Positions 16,747 through 24,515 of a DNA stretch of 64,000 nt are shown here, piece after piece; within the stretch, counting starts at the first letter, position 1; each line of letters starts with the position of its first letter. The notes beneath the pieces were generated by a model. The model saw nothing but the letters and a program-made list of their open reading frames with translations, had not been told where the DNA came from and searched no databases. Made by a program: the position numbers and the translations under genes. Location: contig NZ_QLSU01000006.1 of NCBI RefSeq assembly GCF_003268775.1, forward strand, positions 338,409 to 402,408, given 5' to 3'. This stretch comes from Paraburkholderia unamae. Its GTDB lineage: Bacteria > Pseudomonadota > Gammaproteobacteria > Burkholderiales > Burkholderiaceae.

Positions 16747-17990
16747 GGAACCCGAACGGAGGTGTCGTCATCGTCGGGGCGGGGCAGGCGGGTGTATCTT
16801 GTGCGTTCAAGCTGCGGGCGCTTGGCTACGCTGGCGAGATCACCATAGCCGGTGGCGAACCGCATTTGCCCTATCACCGCCCGCCGTTGTCGAAGAAATA
16901 TCTGAACGGTGACGGGGACGCCGCGCGCCTGCTGATCAAAAGCCGTGACCTTTACGAGAGCGAGCGCATACGGTTGCGGGTGGATTGCCCCGTCGTCGCG
17001 ATCCACCGCGAGGAGAAACACGTCGAGTTGGCCGACGGCGGGGTGCTCGGCTATGACCATCTGATACTCGCAACGGGTGCGCGCCCTCGGTGCTTGCCCG
17101 TGGTTCATGGCGCGAGGGCGCCGAAAGTCCACCTGTTTCGCACGCTTGCCGATGCAGAGGCACTGCGCGAGAGCCTGGTGCGAGACCGGCACCTGCTCGT
17201 GGTGGGCGGCGGCTTTATCGGGCTCGAAACGGCGGCGGTGGCGAGGAATCTCGGCATGCGGGTCACCGTCATCGAGCGCGACCAGCGAATTCTCTCGCGC
17301 GTGGCTTGCGCGGAAACCGCCGCATATTTCAGGGCGCTGCATGAGGCCAATGGTGTGCGTATGCACGAAGGCGTGGCGTTGACGCGGCTGGAGCAGGGCG
17401 AGAACGGGATGATTGCCGCGCGCCTGTCCAATGGCGTTTCGATCGAGCCGGACGTCGTGGTGGCGGGCATCGGCGTGGTGCCCGAAACGGGTCTCGCCGG
17501 GCAGGCGCACTTGCTGGTGGACAACGGCATCGTGGTTGACGGATCGGGACGCACGATCGACCCCTTCATCTATGCGGCTGGCGACTGCGCGCGCTTTCCG
17601 TATCGGGGCCAGCGGGTACGGCTCGAGTCCGTTCAAAACGCGGTTGATATGGCCGAAGCCGTGGCGCGTGCGATCGTTGGCGAGAGCGTCGAATATCGGC
17701 CGGTTCCGTGGTTCTGGTCCGATCAGTATTCGACCCGGCTGCAAATCGCCGGCCTGAATCTCGGCTACACGCACGTTGCCGTGCGCAAGGCACAGGGGGC
17801 GGCGCGCTCCGTCTGGTACTACGAGGGCCCTCGCTTGCTGGCGGTGGACGCCATCAACGACACGAAAGCCTTCATGAGCGCAAAGCGGTGGCTGGAAGCC
17901 GGGTGTAGCCCCGTTGCGCACGAAATCGAAAATCCGAACGTGGCGTTGGCCGATGTTTCGTTGTCGGGACAAAGCGCATTGATCAATTGA
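16743..17990 (+). CDS. FAD-dependent ferredoxin reductase
   Basis: This 415-residue enzyme is of the rubredoxin/putidaredoxin-reductase type, passing electrons from NAD(P)H to a ferredoxin. It has an FAD motif VVIVGAGQAGVSCAFKLR near the N-terminus and the active-site loop HLPYHRPPLSKKYL. An NAD motif follows at HLLVVGGGFIGLETAAVARN (about residue 150), then the FAD-binding IYAAGDCARFP (about 275) and a C-terminal reductase domain with WFWSDQYSTRLQIAG. It starts in an ATGA overlap with the PcaC-like gene and is followed by the [2Fe-2S] ferredoxin. Together they form a class I electron chain for an oxygenase that is not in the window. Confidence 0.93.
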   Translation: MRNPNGGVVIVGAGQAGVSCAFKLRALGYAGEITIAGGEPHLPYHRPPLSKKYLNGDGDAARLLIKSRDLYESERIRLRVDCPVVAIHREEKHVELADGGVLGYDHLILATGARPRCLPVVHGARAPKVHLFRTLADAEALRESLVRDRHLLVVGGGFIGLETAAVARNLGMRVTVIERDQRILSRVACAETAAYFRALHEANGVRMHEGVALTRLEQGENGMIAARLSNGVSIEPDVVVAGIGVVPETGLAGQAHLLVDNGIVVDGSGRTIDPFIYAAGDCARFPYRGQRVRLESVQNAVDMAEAVARAIVGESVEYRPVPWFWSDQYSTRLQIAGLNLGYTHVAVRKAQGAARSVWYYEGPRLLAVDAINDTKAFMSAKRWLEAGCSPVAHEIENPNVALADVSLSGQSALIN

Positions 17991-18005
17991 AGCGGGAGCA
18001 CCGTG

Positions 18006-18326
18006 ATGCCCACCATCATTTTTATCGAGCCAGGCGGCAAGCAACGCGAAGTGAGCGCGGAGGCGGGCCAATCCGTCATGGAGGCCGCGGTCCAGAACGG
18101 CGTGAGAGGCATAGACGCGGATTGCGGCGGCGCATGCACTTGCGCCACCTGCCACGGGTATGTCGACGAAGCGTGGCGTGATCGGATCGCGCCTGCCGAA
18201 GCAGTCGAAGTCGACCTGCTCGACTTCGCGTACATGCGCGCCGAGGGATCGCGGCTCACCTGTCAACTCAAGGTCTGCGACGGCATGGACGGTCTGTTGA
18301 TCCGGCTGCCGGAATCGCAGGGCTGA
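18006..18326 (+). CDS. Adrenodoxin/putidaredoxin-type [2Fe-2S] ferredoxin
   Basis: This 106-residue electron carrier has cluster ligands in DCGGACTCATCHGYV (C-x5-C-x2-C) and a fourth Cys in RLTCQLKV. This is the pattern of ferredoxins that serve cytochrome P450s and some oxygenases. ATG at 18006 is chosen because GGGAG lies seven bases before it. The preceding GTG at 18003 would add one residue. It sits 15 bases after its likely reductase. Confidence 0.94.
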   Translation: MPTIIFIEPGGKQREVSAEAGQSVMEAAVQNGVRGIDADCGGACTCATCHGYVDEAWRDRIAPAEAVEVDLLDFAYMRAEGSRLTCQLKVCDGMDGLLIRLPESQG

Positions 18327-18359
18327 AAAGCGGATTCATACAACGTGTCAGGGGCAATC

Positions 18360-19274
18360 ATGAAACAGCGTATTGCAGTTGTGGGGCTGGGGCAAATGGG
18401 CGGGCGCATCGCCGGAAGGCTGCTGGATACGGGCCACCGTATCGGCGTTTTCGACACCGATGGGAGCCGGGCACAAGCGCTGGCGGCACGCGGCGCGACG
18501 CCCTACGCCAACCTTCGAAGTCTCGGTTCGGAACATGACGTCGTCCTCACTGTTCTTCCCGATGCCGACATCGTCAGGCGTGTCGTGCTGGACGAAGGCG
18601 GGCTGGCCAGTGGCATGACCCGCAGCAGCCTCCTGATCGACGTGACGACTTCGGTGCCGTCGGTCACGAAAGAGATCGCCGGTGCGCTCGGGCAGCGCGG
18701 CATCCTGATGCTCGATGCGCCGGTGAGCGGCGGCGTGCAAAAGGCCGAGACCGGCGCCCTCACGATCATGGCCGGAGGCGACGCGGCAGTGCTGCGGCAG
18801 GCCATGCCGGTCTTGCAGGCGATTGGCGCGCAGGTGTTTCACATGGGCGCCATTGGGGCGGGCCACACCGCCAAGGCGCTGAATAATCTCATCACGGCGA
18901 CGACGCTCGCCATCACGTCCGAGGCGATGGCGCTGGGCGTGAAGCTGGGCGTAGACGCGCAAACGCTGCTCGATGTCATTAACGCAGGTAGCGGGCGCAG
19001 CGCCGCGAGCGAAACCAAGTTCCCCCAGCAGATTCTTTCCAGAAAGTTCGAACCAGGCTTTTCGATGGCGCTCATGCTCAAGGACGTGGGCATCGCGCTT
19101 GCCATGGCGCGCGACGCGCACGCGCCCGCGCATGTCGGGGCGGCCGTTCATGCGCTTTGGAAGCACGGGGTCGATCAAGGTCGTGGCGGAATGGATCATT
19201 CAGCGATCGCCCTGGTCGTCGAAGAGATGGCCGGCGTGCAGATCGGCGCCGATTCGGCTCGCGCAAGCGCATGA
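18360..19274 (+). CDS. 3-Hydroxyisobutyrate dehydrogenase-family (beta-hydroxyacid) dehydrogenase
   Basis: This 304-residue NAD(P)-dependent dehydrogenase carries the Rossmann motif VVGLGQMGGRIAGRLL, the substrate-binding block DAPVSGGVQKAETG and the catalytic Lys in GAGHTAKALNNL. The C-terminal helical domain includes KDVGIALAMARD. The family oxidises beta-hydroxyacids such as 3-hydroxyisobutyrate, tartronate semialdehyde or gamma-hydroxybutyrate. The ATG is six bases after AGGGG. It overlaps the Nramp gene as ATGA, so the metal importer is coupled to this operon. A paralogue is at 41921. Confidence 0.9.
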   Translation: MKQRIAVVGLGQMGGRIAGRLLDTGHRIGVFDTDGSRAQALAARGATPYANLRSLGSEHDVVLTVLPDADIVRRVVLDEGGLASGMTRSSLLIDVTTSVPSVTKEIAGALGQRGILMLDAPVSGGVQKAETGALTIMAGGDAAVLRQAMPVLQAIGAQVFHMGAIGAGHTAKALNNLITATTLAITSEAMALGVKLGVDAQTLLDVINAGSGRSAASETKFPQQILSRKFEPGFSMALMLKDVGIALAMARDAHAPAHVGAAVHALWKHGVDQGRGGMDHSAIALVVEEMAGVQIGADSARASA

Positions 19275-20626
19275 GCAACCGGTCACTGCCTTTGGAGGGC
19301 GCGGACGCTGCTGTACGTGCGCCGTGCAACAACGCTCGCGCCAGCGCGTGGCTACGCCGCTCGCTACGCGCGCGCACGCGCTGGTTCTCCTTGCGCGGCG
19401 CGGGCGCCCTGGTCGCGGTTGGCTATATGGACCCCGGGAACTGGGCCACGGCGCTGGGAGGCGGGGCGAAATACGGTTATCAATTGCTGAGCGTCGTATT
19501 CGCGTCGAGTTTGATGGGCCTGCTGCTGCAATGGCTGGCTTCGAAAGTCGGCGTGGTAACCGGGAAAGATCTCGCGCAGTTGTGCCGCGAGCGCTACAGT
19601 CCGCGCTTAACGATCATGCTTTGGCTCGGCTGCGAGATTGCGATCATCGCGTGCGACGTTGCGGAGGTCGTCGGCAGCGCGGTCGCGTTGCAGCTATTGC
19701 TGGGCGTATCGCTTTCGGCTGGCGTAATGCTTTCCGCCATCGGGACCTTTGCGATGCTCTCACTTCAGCGTCGTGGCCGCGCGCCATTGCAAACCGCCGT
19801 CACCGCGCTGATTTTCTTTGTGGCGTGCTGCTTCGTGATCGAACTGGCGCTGGCGAGCCCGTCATGGCATCGCGCGGTGGCCGGGCTCGTGCCGCCGGCC
19901 GCGCTGCTGCGCGACCCCGGCATGCTGTGGCTGGCCGCCGGCATGTTGGGCGCGACGGTGATGCCGCACAACCTCTACCTCCACTCCGCGCTCGTGAAAA
20001 ATCACGCCCTCGGGCGCGATGACCGCTTGGTCTCGAAGGCCATCAAAGCCGTCAATGCCGACACGCTGATTTCCCTCAGCCTCGCCTTTCTCGTGAATGC
20101 CGCGCTGTTGATCGTGGCCGCGGCCGTGTTCCACGCGAGCGGCCATGACGAAGTCAGCGACCTGGCCGAGGCCCATCGCCTGATTGCGCCGCTTGTCGGC
20201 AGCCACTGGGCAAGCCTTGTTTTCGCGGCCGCGCTGCTGGCGTGCGGACTGAACGCGACGGTCACCGGCACGCTGGCCGGACAGGCGGTGATGGAAGGCT
20301 TCCTGCAATTGAGAAGCGCGCCGTGGGCGCGTGCGCTGCTGACCCGAACGCTCGCGATCGGTCCCGCACTGCTCGCCGTGAGCGCGTTTGGCGAGCACGG
20401 GTCGAATCAACTGCTCATTGCCAGTCAGGTCGTGTTGAGTATTCAGCTGCCGTTTGCCGTCGTTCCGCTCGTGCGCTTTGCCGCCGACGCGGGCCTCATG
20501 GGGGCATTCCGCATCAAGCGCATTCCGCTTGCCCTTGCGTGGGCGTGCGTTGCGATCGTCGTCGCATTGAATCTGCTGCTGGTTTGGCAGGTCGTGACGG
20601 ACAGCCCGGCGCAAAGCCTGTTTTGA
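19271..20626 (+). CDS. Nramp-family divalent metal ion transporter
   Basis: This 451-residue, 11-helix inner-membrane importer for Mn2+/Fe2+ uses proton symport. The metal-binding residues of the family are present: the unwound helix 1 motif MDPGNWATALGGG (Asp and Asn), and ATVMPHNLYLHS in helix 6 (Ala and Met). Length is normal. It begins in an ATGA overlap with the dehydrogenase gene, so it is read as the last gene of the amidohydrolase/Rieske operon. It could feed metal to the amidohydrolase and the Fe-S proteins there, which is unusual for a catabolic operon. It may be called MntH-like, but its true metal is not shown. Confidence 0.92.
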   Translation: MSNRSLPLEGADAAVRAPCNNARASAWLRRSLRARTRWFSLRGAGALVAVGYMDPGNWATALGGGAKYGYQLLSVVFASSLMGLLLQWLASKVGVVTGKDLAQLCRERYSPRLTIMLWLGCEIAIIACDVAEVVGSAVALQLLLGVSLSAGVMLSAIGTFAMLSLQRRGRAPLQTAVTALIFFVACCFVIELALASPSWHRAVAGLVPPAALLRDPGMLWLAAGMLGATVMPHNLYLHSALVKNHALGRDDRLVSKAIKAVNADTLISLSLAFLVNAALLIVAAAVFHASGHDEVSDLAEAHRLIAPLVGSHWASLVFAAALLACGLNATVTGTLAGQAVMEGFLQLRSAPWARALLTRTLAIGPALLAVSAFGEHGSNQLLIASQVVLSIQLPFAVVPLVRFAADAGLMGAFRIKRIPLALAWACVAIVVALNLLLVWQVVTDSPAQSLF

Positions 20627-20659
20627 TGCGGGGTTGAGAAGACCGCTCGCACGCGTGTC

Positions 20660-20684
20660 GCGCTGCAACATGCAATTGCAGCGC
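20660..20684. terminator. Hairpin after the Nramp gene
   Basis: GCGCTGCAA (20660-20668) and TTGCAGCGC (20676-20684) form a perfect 9-bp stem with a 7-base loop, 33 bases after the Nramp stop and about 30 bases before the IclR promoter. No U-tract follows, so termination would be weak or factor-assisted. An operator is the alternative. Confidence 0.4.
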
Positions 20685-20716
20685 ATTGACCAGGTAATCC
20701 ACCAGGTATCGAAACT

Positions 20717-20746
20717 TTGGGACTTCCAGCGAGTTGTGCCTATACT
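20717..20746 (+). promoter_or_regulatory. Sigma-70-like promoter of the IclR/mutase locus
   Basis: TTGGGA (20717-20722) and TATACT (20741-20746) are 18 bases apart. The expected start of transcription is near 20753, about 33 bases before the IclR ATG and inside the inverted repeat at 20750-20783. Confidence 0.5.
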
Positions 20747-20749
20747 GAA

Positions 20750-20783
20750 TTCGAAATAGCAAATTACTTTTCGCCATTTCGAA
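20750..20783. promoter_or_regulatory. Inverted repeat, likely autoregulatory operator
   Basis: TTCGAAAT (20750-20757) and its exact inverse ATTTCGAA (20776-20783) flank 18 AT-rich bases and end two bases before the IclR start codon. Overlap with the predicted transcription start suits repression by the adjacent IclR protein. Confidence 0.55.
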
Positions 20784-20785
20784 AA

Positions 20786-21517
20786 ATGAAGCCTACCGAC
20801 CGAGCATTGGGAATTTTCGAAGCCTTCGAGGCCGAGGGGCGGCCCATGACATTGAGCGAGCTCTCGCAGGCAGCGGGGCTGCCGGTCAGCACCAGTCACG
20901 GCATCGTGCGTGTGCTGATGGAGCGCGGCTACCTCTACCTCACGAGCCGCCGAAAGGACCTCTTTCCCACGCGCCGCCTGTATGACATGGCGGAAAAGAT
21001 CATGGCGCACGATCCCTATCTGGAGCGGCTGGAGCCCTTTCTGGAAACGCTGCGCGACGCGACTCAGGAAACCGTTATCGTCGGCAAGCGCCAGCACGAC
21101 GAGATTGTTTATCTGCGCGTGCTCGAAGGGCCGCAAACCATTCGCTACAGCTCGGCGGCGGGCGCGCTGAAGCCATTGCATTCGACATCGATAGGCAAAG
21201 CCATGCTGGGCCGTGTGGCGCCCGAGGAACTGCGCCGCCAGCTCGCGCAAGCGCCGTTGCCCGCCGTCACGGATCACACCGTGACTTCGCATGAGGCCTT
21301 GTTCGAGGAAATCGCTCAGGCGCGCGAGCACGGCTACTTCGTGACGCGCGGCGAAAGTGTGAGCGACGTCTACGCGGTTGCGGTTCCCGTGAACGTGAAT
21401 CGCGACGTGCTCGGCATTGCGGTGGCCGGGCCGCGCCATCGCATGGAAGCGGTCATCGAGCGCGTTGCGGGGCTTCTGCTCGACGTACAGCGCGATATCG
21501 AGCGAGGCAACCCATGA
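20786..21517 (+). CDS. IclR-family regulator of the acyl-CoA mutase locus
   Basis: This 243-residue regulator has an N-terminal winged helix (MTLSELSQAAGLPVSTSHGI) and a C-terminal effector domain (LHSTSIGKAMLG, then VYAVAVPVNVNRDVLGIAVA). It is shorter than and clearly different from the other three IclR proteins here. The in-frame codon at 20717 is rejected because the -10 element and an inverted repeat lie between it and the ATG at 20786. It stands first in the direction of the crotonase/mutase/CoA-transferase/TRAP genes and probably controls them through the operator at 20750-20783. Confidence 0.92.
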   Translation: MKPTDRALGIFEAFEAEGRPMTLSELSQAAGLPVSTSHGIVRVLMERGYLYLTSRRKDLFPTRRLYDMAEKIMAHDPYLERLEPFLETLRDATQETVIVGKRQHDEIVYLRVLEGPQTIRYSSAAGALKPLHSTSIGKAMLGRVAPEELRRQLAQAPLPAVTDHTVTSHEALFEEIAQAREHGYFVTRGESVSDVYAVAVPVNVNRDVLGIAVAGPRHRMEAVIERVAGLLLDVQRDIERGNP

Positions 21518-21560
21518 GTGGGGCGCTTCATGGTGAGCACGCAATCAGGGAGCAACGCCG

Positions 21561-22361
21561 ATGAGCGATGCCGAACGCCTGGTTGTCAGCCACATGCGCG
21601 ACGGCGTCCTGTACGTGACGATCAATCGCGCGGAGAAGCGCAACGCGTTGAGCCGGGCGACACTGGCGGCATTGCGTGAAACGTTTGCGCACGCGGCGCG
21701 CGACGAAGCGCTGCACGCGGTGGTGCTCTCGGGCGCGGGCGATCGTTCGTTCGCGGCGGGCGGCGACTTGCGCGAATTCGACACGCTGCGCAGCGAGGCC
21801 GATGCGATCGCGCTGTTCGACCACGCCGCCGCCACGCTCGACGCCATTCGCGCCACGCCCGTGCCGGTGATCGCCGCGCTCAACGGCAGCGCGCTCGGCG
21901 GCGGGGCGGAACTGGCCATGGCTTGCGACTACCGCGTGGCCGCGCCGCACGCCGCGATCGGTTTTATCCAGGCAACGCTTGCGATCACCACGGGTTTCAG
22001 CGGCGCGGCCGATCTTTTCGCACTGCTTGGCGCTTCGCGCGCCATGCGCGTGCTGGCCGCCGCGCAGGCGATGGAGCCACGCGAGGCGCAAGCGCTCGGG
22101 CTGATCGACGAGGTCTGCGGCGACACACAGCCGCTCGACGCGCTCGTGGCGAGCTTCGTCGCGCCCTTCACCGCGCGCCCGCCGCACGTCTTGCGCGCCA
22201 TCAAGCAACTGGCGAACGCGCATCGGCGCGTTGCGTGGCAGGCGATGCGCGATGCCGAGCGCGACGCGTTCGCCGCGACCTGGATTGCGCCGGAGCACTG
22301 GGCGCGGGCGCAGCAGTTCCTGGAGCGACGGCGCGCACCAGCGCACGGCGCGAGCACATAG
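21561..22361 (+). CDS. Enoyl-CoA hydratase/isomerase (crotonase)-family protein
   Basis: This 266-residue crotonase-fold enzyme acts on an acyl-CoA thioester. The oxyanion-hole segments are DRSFAAGGDLREF and NGSALGGGAELAMACDYRVA. The first catalytic Glu of hydratases is kept (GGGAELA). The position of the second appears to be Gln (IGFIQATLAI, where hydratases have FGQPEI-like). That argues against a plain hydratase and allows an isomerase, thioesterase or decarboxylase role. E. coli YgfG, a crotonase, is the methylmalonyl-CoA decarboxylase of the Sbm operon, and the neighbours here have matching functions. The assignment by eye alignment is tentative. Confidence 0.85.
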   Translation: MSDAERLVVSHMRDGVLYVTINRAEKRNALSRATLAALRETFAHAARDEALHAVVLSGAGDRSFAAGGDLREFDTLRSEADAIALFDHAAATLDAIRATPVPVIAALNGSALGGGAELAMACDYRVAAPHAAIGFIQATLAITTGFSGAADLFALLGASRAMRVLAAAQAMEPREAQALGLIDEVCGDTQPLDALVASFVAPFTARPPHVLRAIKQLANAHRRVAWQAMRDAERDAFAATWIAPEHWARAQQFLERRRAPAHGAST

Positions 22362-22434
22362 GACCGCGAGAGCGGCTTCGAGGCGAGCAAGCCCGGCCAC
22401 GATGCGGCTGGCGAGTTCTTGGGGAGTGCATGAA

Positions 22435-24060
22435 GTGAAGTCAAGTACAGCGGAACTCGACGAAGCGATGAGCGTGCCATACCCGGATCGCACGCCCTCC
22501 GGGCTGCGCGTGCCGGTGGTCGCGGGGCCGGCACAGGAAGACCCGCATGCGCGCATCGGCGAGCCTGGCCGTTTCCCGTTCACGCGCGGCATTTTTCCCG
22601 ACGGCTATCGCGGCCGGCTCTGGACGATGCGCCAGTACTCGGGTTTCGGCACGGCGGAAGAGTCGAATGAGCGCTATCGATTTTTGCTCCAGCAAGGGCA
22701 GACAGGACTTTCCGTCGCGCTCGACTTGCCCACTCAATGCGGCCTCGATCCCGAGGACGCCATGGCGCGTTCGGAAATCGGCAAGGTGGGGGTGTCGCTT
22801 TCGAACCTCTCCGAAATGGAGTTACTGTTCAAGGGCATCGACCTGAGCCGCATTTCGACGTCGTTCACGATCAACGGCACCGCCGCGATGATCTACGCCA
22901 TGTACGTGGCCTGCGCCGACAAGCAGGGCGTGCCGCGAGAGAAGCTCACCGGAACGATACAGAACGACATCCTCAAGGAATATGTCGCACGCGGAACGTG
23001 GATCTTCCCGGTGCGCCCCTCGATGCGCCTGATCGCCGACTCGATCCTCTACTCGAACGACGTGTCGCCGCGCTTCAACCCTATCTCCATCGCGGGCGCG
23101 CACATGCGCGACGCGGGCTGCACGGCAGTGGAAGAAATGGCCTATACGCTCGCCAACGGGCTCGCCTATGTCGATGCCGTCGTGGCGCGCGGCGGCGATG
23201 TGGCGAAATTCGCGCGGCGATTGAGCTTTTTCTTCTACGTCCACATGGACCTGTTCGAGGAAGTGGCGAAGTTCCGGGCAGGGCGGCGCGTGTGGGCGCG
23301 GCTGATCAAGGAGCGCTACGGCGTGGACGACGAAAAGGCACAGATGTTCCGCTTCGGCGTGGTGTGCGGCGGTTCTTCGCTGACTTCCGCGCAGCCCTAT
23401 AACAACATCGTGCGGGTAGCCATCGAAACCTGTGCGGCGGTGATGGGCGGGGCGCAGTCGGTGTTCACCTGCGCGTATGACGAAGCGTTCCAGATCCCTA
23501 CCGAGTTTTCGGCCGAAATAGCGTTGCGCACGCAACAGATCATCGGCTACGAAAGCGGCATTGCCCGTTCGGTGGACCCGCTCGGCGGTTCGTACTTCGT
23601 TGAGGAGCTGACCGACCGCAGCGAGGCGCGCGTGCGCGAGCTGATGTCCGAGATTGATGACTACGGTGGCGCGGTGAAGGCGATCGAAGACGGCTGGCTG
23701 CAATTGCGCATCGCGCAGAGCGCGTTGCAGCGCAAGCGCGACACGGACGCGCAGGAGCGGATCGTGGTGGGCCAGAACTGCTTCAGGCGCGAGGACCAGG
23801 CCGAGCAGCCGGGCGAACTCTTTCACCTCAATCCGCAGGCGAGCGCGACGGTTCTCGAGCGCTTCGAGCGCCTGCGCGACACGCGCAACGAGGCCGAGGC
23901 GCGCAAAACGCTCGCGGCGCTTGGCGAGGTGGCGGCGCGCGAGGAAGGCAACCTGATGCCGTATCTCGTCGACTGCTGCCATGCCTATGCAACGGTCGGC
24001 GAGATGGTCGCGCAACTGAAGGCGCAGTGGGGCGAATTCGAGGAGCCGGTACATCTATGA
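22435..24060 (+). CDS. B12-dependent acyl-CoA mutase large subunit (methylmalonyl-CoA mutase family, split type)
   Basis: This substrate-binding TIM-barrel subunit of about 541 residues would rearrange the carbon skeleton of an acyl-CoA with the B12 subunit encoded next. The constant offset to P. shermanii MutB allows residue comparison. Y68 (MutB Y89), Q176 (Q197), R186 (R207), H223 (H244), R262, S264 and F266 are kept. Changed are Y243 (A222), H328 (G308), Q330 (V310), H364 (F344) and N366 (C346). Tyr plus Arg is the methylmalonyl/ethylmalonyl pattern, whereas isobutyryl- and 2-hydroxyisobutyryl-CoA mutases have Phe or Ile plus Gln. The GTG start has GGGGAG eight bases before it; an ATG at 22468 lacks a good site. 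It overlaps the next gene as ATGA. Confidence 0.92.
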   Translation: MKSSTAELDEAMSVPYPDRTPSGLRVPVVAGPAQEDPHARIGEPGRFPFTRGIFPDGYRGRLWTMRQYSGFGTAEESNERYRFLLQQGQTGLSVALDLPTQCGLDPEDAMARSEIGKVGVSLSNLSEMELLFKGIDLSRISTSFTINGTAAMIYAMYVACADKQGVPREKLTGTIQNDILKEYVARGTWIFPVRPSMRLIADSILYSNDVSPRFNPISIAGAHMRDAGCTAVEEMAYTLANGLAYVDAVVARGGDVAKFARRLSFFFYVHMDLFEEVAKFRAGRRVWARLIKERYGVDDEKAQMFRFGVVCGGSSLTSAQPYNNIVRVAIETCAAVMGGAQSVFTCAYDEAFQIPTEFSAEIALRTQQIIGYESGIARSVDPLGGSYFVEELTDRSEARVRELMSEIDDYGGAVKAIEDGWLQLRIAQSALQRKRDTDAQERIVVGQNCFRREDQAEQPGELFHLNPQASATVLERFERLRDTRNEAEARKTLAALGEVAAREEGNLMPYLVDCCHAYATVGEMVAQLKAQWGEFEEPVHL

Positions 24061-24515
24061 ACGCACTGGATCAAGCAGCACCCGCGGCGGGCGCCGCGCA
24101 GCGGGCGGGCACCAGCGCCACCCCGCTCAAGGGCAAGCGCATCCTGGTTGCGAAGCCGGGTCTCGACGGTCATGACATCGGTGCCAAGGTGATCGCCCTC
24201 GCGCTGCGCGACGCCGGCGCAAGCGTGATCTACACGGGATTGCGAAAGAGTCCTGACTATATCGTGCGGGTCGCCGTGGACGAAGACGTCGACGCCGTCG
24301 GCCTCTCCATTCTATCGGGCAGCCACAACGAACTCGTCGCGCGTACCGTGGCGTTGCTCGCGCAAAGCGGTGCGGGCGATATTCCCGTGTTCGTGGGCGG
24401 CACGATTCCGGCCGATGACCGTGCGGCCTTCCTGCGCGCGGGCATTCGCGGCGTGTTCACGAGCGACATGCCGCTCGACGACGTGATCGACGCCGTGGCG
24501 AAGGTGCTGCGATGA
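24057..24515 (+). CDS. B12-binding small subunit of the acyl-CoA mutase
   Basis: This 152-residue cobalamin-binding domain is a separate protein, as in isobutyryl-CoA and archaeal-type mutases. The base-off/His-on motif DxHxxG is D37-G-H39-D-I-G42, so H39 is the expected cobalt ligand. The supporting SILSGSHNE and VGGTIPADD loops hold the nucleotide tail. A roughly 25-residue Ala-rich N-terminal tail precedes the domain. It overlaps both neighbours as ATGA, which fits equal production of large and small subunits. Confidence 0.95.
   Translation: MNALDQAAPAAGAAQRAGTSATPLKGKRILVAKPGLDGHDIGAKVIALALRDAGASVIYTGLRKSPDYIVRVAVDEDVDAVGLSILSGSHNELVARTVALLAQSGAGDIPVFVGGTIPADDRAAFLRAGIRGVFTSDMPLDDVIDAVAKVLR

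Noticed and set aside
16260..18266. 668-codon minus-strand open frame over the PcaC-like, reductase and ferredoxin genes
   Set aside because: It runs antisense across several well-supported genes and shows only low-complexity composition.
19862..21544. 560-codon minus-strand open frame over the Nramp and IclR genes
   Set aside because: It spans a gene boundary and a promoter region, with no recognisable domains.
22435..24515. 2-Hydroxyisobutyryl-CoA mutase (HcmA/HcmB)
   Set aside because: The split layout fits, but the diagnostic Ile and Gln of that enzyme are Tyr68 and Arg186 here.
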